NCBI GenBank assembly: GCA_018644785.1
Contig: JABGPV010000204.1
Location: 1-9,349 of the forward strand
Source of the DNA: Deltaproteobacteria bacterium
Lineage (GTDB): Bacteria > Desulfobacterota > DSM-4660 > Desulfatiglandales > Desulfatiglandaceae
Reading direction: 5' to 3'
Length of the DNA: 9,349 nt
Positions 7,550-9,349 of this stretch are shown one piece after another (position 1 is the stretch's first letter; each line of letters starts with the position of its first letter). The notes beneath the pieces were generated by a model. It was not told the origin of the DNA and searched no databases. It saw nothing but the letters and a program-made list of their open reading frames with translations. The translations under genes and the position numbers were made by a program.

Positions 7550-7619
7550 CGGTTCATCCCCACGTGTGTGGGGAACACATAATGTCATTTCGCTACCTCC
7601 TCTATGTCGTCGGTTCATC
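7550..7619 (-). CRISPR. Type I-E CRISPR relic: one full repeat, one 32-bp spacer, one truncated repeat
   Basis: On the minus strand, the 29-base repeat at 7550-7578 starts GTGTTCCCC and ends GTGGGGATGAACCG, with a palindromic CCCCACACACGTGGGG centre. This is a typical type I-E repeat form. A 32-base spacer (7579-7610) separates it from GATGAACCG (7611-7619), the last nine bases of an upstream repeat whose first 20 bases are gone. The 61-base period is that of type I-E arrays. No further repeat follows on the distal side (below 7550). The orientation agrees with transcription from cas1, as expected for leader-proximal arrays. Leader and cas2 are missing, so the array is probably inert. Confidence 0.85.
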
Positions 7620-8232
7620 ACAAGCAGGATGTGGCGGCGCTGAGACAACGGTTGGCCACGTCACCGGAACTCCAATCCTTCGGGTCGTATTTTCGGCCCT
7701 TCCATTTTGCCCCGTATTGCCGAGCCAGAAATTCATAAATCTTTCGGGCGCGAACTCCTTCAATGCCACGAAGCTGATCCACACTGCGACGCTCGGGCGG
7801 TTGCTCTTTAAACCGCATTTCAAACATTTTTCGCACAACCTTCAGCCGCAGTCCTTCATCCAAAGCCAGTTTGGTCTGGTGGAGAAGCTTGTCCGAGCGG
7901 GCGCCTCCGGGTTGACCTCAAGAATAGAGCCGGACGCCGGCCTCTCCCACCCAAATGAGGAGCGTTCCCACCGCCGCGGCCAGCTTTACCGCCGCATGGC
8001 TGACACGGGGGCCCGGCTCCAACATAATGCATGCAATCGATCCGACCGGGATGTGTTTTCTTTCACCAGGGACTTCGTCCACCACCACAAAGGCCCCGTC
8101 CCGTACGTCGATCCTGCCGTATTGAACAAAGATCAGAGAAACGCGATCCTTCAAGGGGATGGGTTTGAGAGGGGGAGAGCGGATTGGCTCACTGCATATT
8201 GTCTCCTTCAGATAATCGCTTTTCCATTTCAA
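7618..8232 (-). pseudogene. cas1: Truncated type I-E cas1 with in-frame TGA
   Basis: A single minus-strand frame encodes type I-E Cas1. Homology starts about residue 19 of the frame (SPPLKPIPLKDRVSLIFVQY) and continues through IPVGSIACIMLEPGPRVSHA and GTLLIWVGEAGVRLYS. A TGA at 7918-7920 interrupts it. The same frame resumes with GQPGGARSDKLL and continues through LRLKVVRKMFEMRF, QLRGIEG, ARQYGAKWKGRKYDPKDW and NRCLSAATSCL. Cas1 integrates new spacers together with Cas2. The metal-ligand Glu of RGIEG remains. The later catalytic His and Asp residues are lost because the gene stops after about 187 of about 305 family residues, where it meets a CRISPR repeat end. The ATG at 8232 overlaps the end of the neighbouring nuclease gene and is probably not the ancestral start. 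No other cas gene is present. The fragment cannot support adaptation. Confidence 0.92.
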
Positions 8233-9206
8233 TGGTTTTGCGTTTTCTCATGATTTCAGCGCGCAATTCTTCCTCTGTCGGCAGGTACAGTTTGTAGCGC
8301 GATGCAAATATCTGCTGGTTGCCTTCCGGAAGGGTGTACCGAACCACCGCTTCGCTTTTGTCTGAACAAAGTATAATGCCGATAGGCGGATTTTCGTCTT
8401 CCGAGGTCAACTCACGATGGTAATAATTGACGTACATCTGCATTTGGCCGATATCCTTGTGCGTCAGGTCTCCCACTTTCAAATCAAGGAGTACAAAGCT
8501 TCGTGTCAATCGATTATAAAAGACCAGATCAATATAGAAATGCCTGCCATCCAGTGTGATGCGCTGCTGACGAGCCATAAAAGCGAAACCTTTCCCAAGT
8601 TCCAGGAGAAATTGACGCAGATTATCGATAAGAGCCTTCTCGATATCTTTTTCAAGAAAGCGCTTGTCCTGCTTGATGCCGGTAAACTCAAGTACATAGG
8701 GGTCCTTTACCAGATCGGCGGGGTTTTGTATCTCGTGCCCTTTTTGTGCAAGTCTCAGGACGTCCTCTTTATCATGCGATAGGGCCAGTCGTTCGAACAG
8801 CAAAGAGTTGATCTGCCTCTCCAACTCTCGGGTGGACCAGCGGGCATTGATCGTTTCAATCTCGTAAAAAGCGCGAGCCTCCGGTTTTTCCACCCGAAGG
8901 AGTAGCCGATAATGGGTCCAGGATAATTCTCGACGCACTGCGTCGATTTTTGGAAAACAAAGAAAGAATGCGCGCATATTCCAAAGGTTTGACTTATCGA
9001 AGCCTCTACCAAACTCAGCCGAAAGCTTTATTGAAAGCTCTTTGATCAATCCCTTTCCATAAACGGCTCGTGTTTCTCCCCGTTGTTCCTCCTCAATAAC
9101 AAGCTACCATCTCGGCATTGACGGTCTGAAAAGCACGGCTTCGAGACTGAATGAGGACTTCCCGGATCTGCCGGTAGATGCTCTGGACAGCCTTATTATT
9201 TGTCAC
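8189..9206 (-). pseudogene. DUF1016/YhcG-type PD-(D/E)XK nuclease gene with N-terminal frameshift
   Basis: From about 9100 to 8189 one minus-strand frame encodes most of a DUF1016 protein: VIEEEQRGETRAVYGKGLIK, then LSAEFGRGFDKSNLW, ELSWTHY and, late, the nuclease core. Counting from the TTG at 9049, the core shows D174 in FYIDLVFYN, D189-x-K191 in LLDLKVG and Q202/Q204 in IGQMQMYVNYY. The N-terminus lies in another frame: from a GTG at 9204-9206, MTNNKAVQSIYRQIREVL and IQSRSRAFQTVNAEMVACY end at TGA 9093-9095. The Trp-x-Ile-Gly segment that normally joins these parts is missing, so a small deletion has broken the gene. The family is associated with restriction-modification and other defence loci. 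A shortened protein from an internal start would retain the nuclease domain, so residual function cannot be excluded. It stands where type I-E cas6 or cas5 would normally precede cas1. Confidence 0.75.
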
Positions 9207-9222
9207 TTTTCCCAATGCCCCC
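9165..9222. repeat. 58-bp duplication, copy B (partner at 2650-2707)
   Basis: About 55 of 58 bases match 2650-2707. It encodes the first residues of the DUF1016 pseudogene on the minus strand. To the right, similarity ends in a seven-base C run just before 9225, and the DNA changes to the region ahead of the plus-strand gene at 9248. Confidence 0.85.
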
Positions 9223-9247
9223 CCTTGACGACAACATAACTGATTTC

Positions 9248-9349
9248 ATGCGTTACTTAATACCTTTTTTTCTGTTGGTTTCGTTCCTGCTGCTTTCTAT
9301 GGGCACTATCCACCAATTTGATCGACTCTGTCCAGGATTTGGCGCAGAA
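9248..9349 (+). CDS. N-terminus of a membrane protein, possibly a 4Fe-4S (NapH/NosR-like) protein, partial
   Basis: An ATG at 9248-9250 opens 34 codons to the window edge. They give MRYLIPFFLLVSFLLLSMGT and then IHQFDRLCPGFGAE. A single hydrophobic segment occupies residues 3-19 and is followed by HQ-x-DRLCP. In membrane-bound 4Fe-4S proteins of the NapH/NosR group, a short anchor followed by a CPFGAxE-type segment is common, and this resembles it. Too little is visible to fix the family. No clear ribosome-binding site precedes the ATG. It reads convergently against nothing and divergently from the DUF1016 pseudogene. Confidence 0.45.
   Translation, partial: MRYLIPFFLLVSFLLLSMGTIHQFDRLCPGFGAE

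Noticed and set aside
7388..7648. Minus-strand frame of 86 codons containing VPHTRGDEP
   Set aside because: The VPHTRGDEP string is the translation of the CRISPR repeat in one frame, a well-known false protein signature, not a gene.
7918..7920. Selenocysteine or recoded TGA in cas1
   Set aside because: Cas1 has no catalytic Cys or Sec at this position, the gene is also truncated, and no insertion-element hairpin is evident. A nonsense mutation is simpler.
7564..8253. Long plus-strand open frame of 229 codons across the CRISPR and cas1 region
   Set aside because: It is the antisense shadow of cas1. The minus strand carries the recognisable Cas1 sequence and the plus-strand product has no family-like features.

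Overview
The window looks like an accessory stretch of a bacterial chromosome of moderate GC. A desulfobacterial or related deltaproteobacterial host is a reasonable guess. It rests on large PAS-rich hybrid signalling proteins (one with a Cys-rich PAS insert), a subfamily I DUF89 protein, a REP-type transposase remnant and type I-E CRISPR debris. This is an inference from gene style; no rRNA or housekeeping marker is present.

Layout. Positions 1-1383 (minus) hold the 5' part of a receiver-PAS-PAS-PAS signalling protein that runs off the left edge. A duplicated promoter-bearing repeat (1484-1645) precedes a plus-strand DUF89 family gene (1664-2617). After it come a 21-bp repeat and a short remnant of a DUF1016/YhcG nuclease gene (2638-2754). 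Positions 2921-4234 (minus) encode a secreted beta-lactamase-fold serine hydrolase. Positions 4457-7018 (minus) encode an 853-residue membrane hybrid histidine kinase with a C-terminal receiver.

From 7150 onward the DNA is a graveyard of broken genes, nearly all on the minus strand. In order they are a second copy of the promoter-bearing repeat, a frameshifted C-terminal piece of a REP-associated (IS200-like) transposase, one complete 29-bp type I-E CRISPR repeat with a 32-bp spacer and a 9-bp remnant of a second repeat, a type I-E cas1 interrupted by an in-frame TGA and cut off where it meets the CRISPR remnant, and a frameshifted DUF1016 nuclease gene. A new plus-strand membrane protein begins at 9248 and leaves the window.

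The main discovery is a type I-E CRISPR-Cas relic in which a deletion appears to have fused the middle of cas1 directly to the array. A second theme is that the segments 1484-2707 and 7158-9222 share the same landmarks in the same order (promoter repeat, 21-bp motif, DUF1016 N-terminus). They look like two copies of one ancestral accessory module that decayed differently: one kept DUF89, the other kept the transposase, CRISPR, cas1 and nuclease debris. The intact genes that probably still work are the two signalling proteins, the serine hydrolase and the DUF89 protein. Nothing in the sequence ties them into a single pathway.
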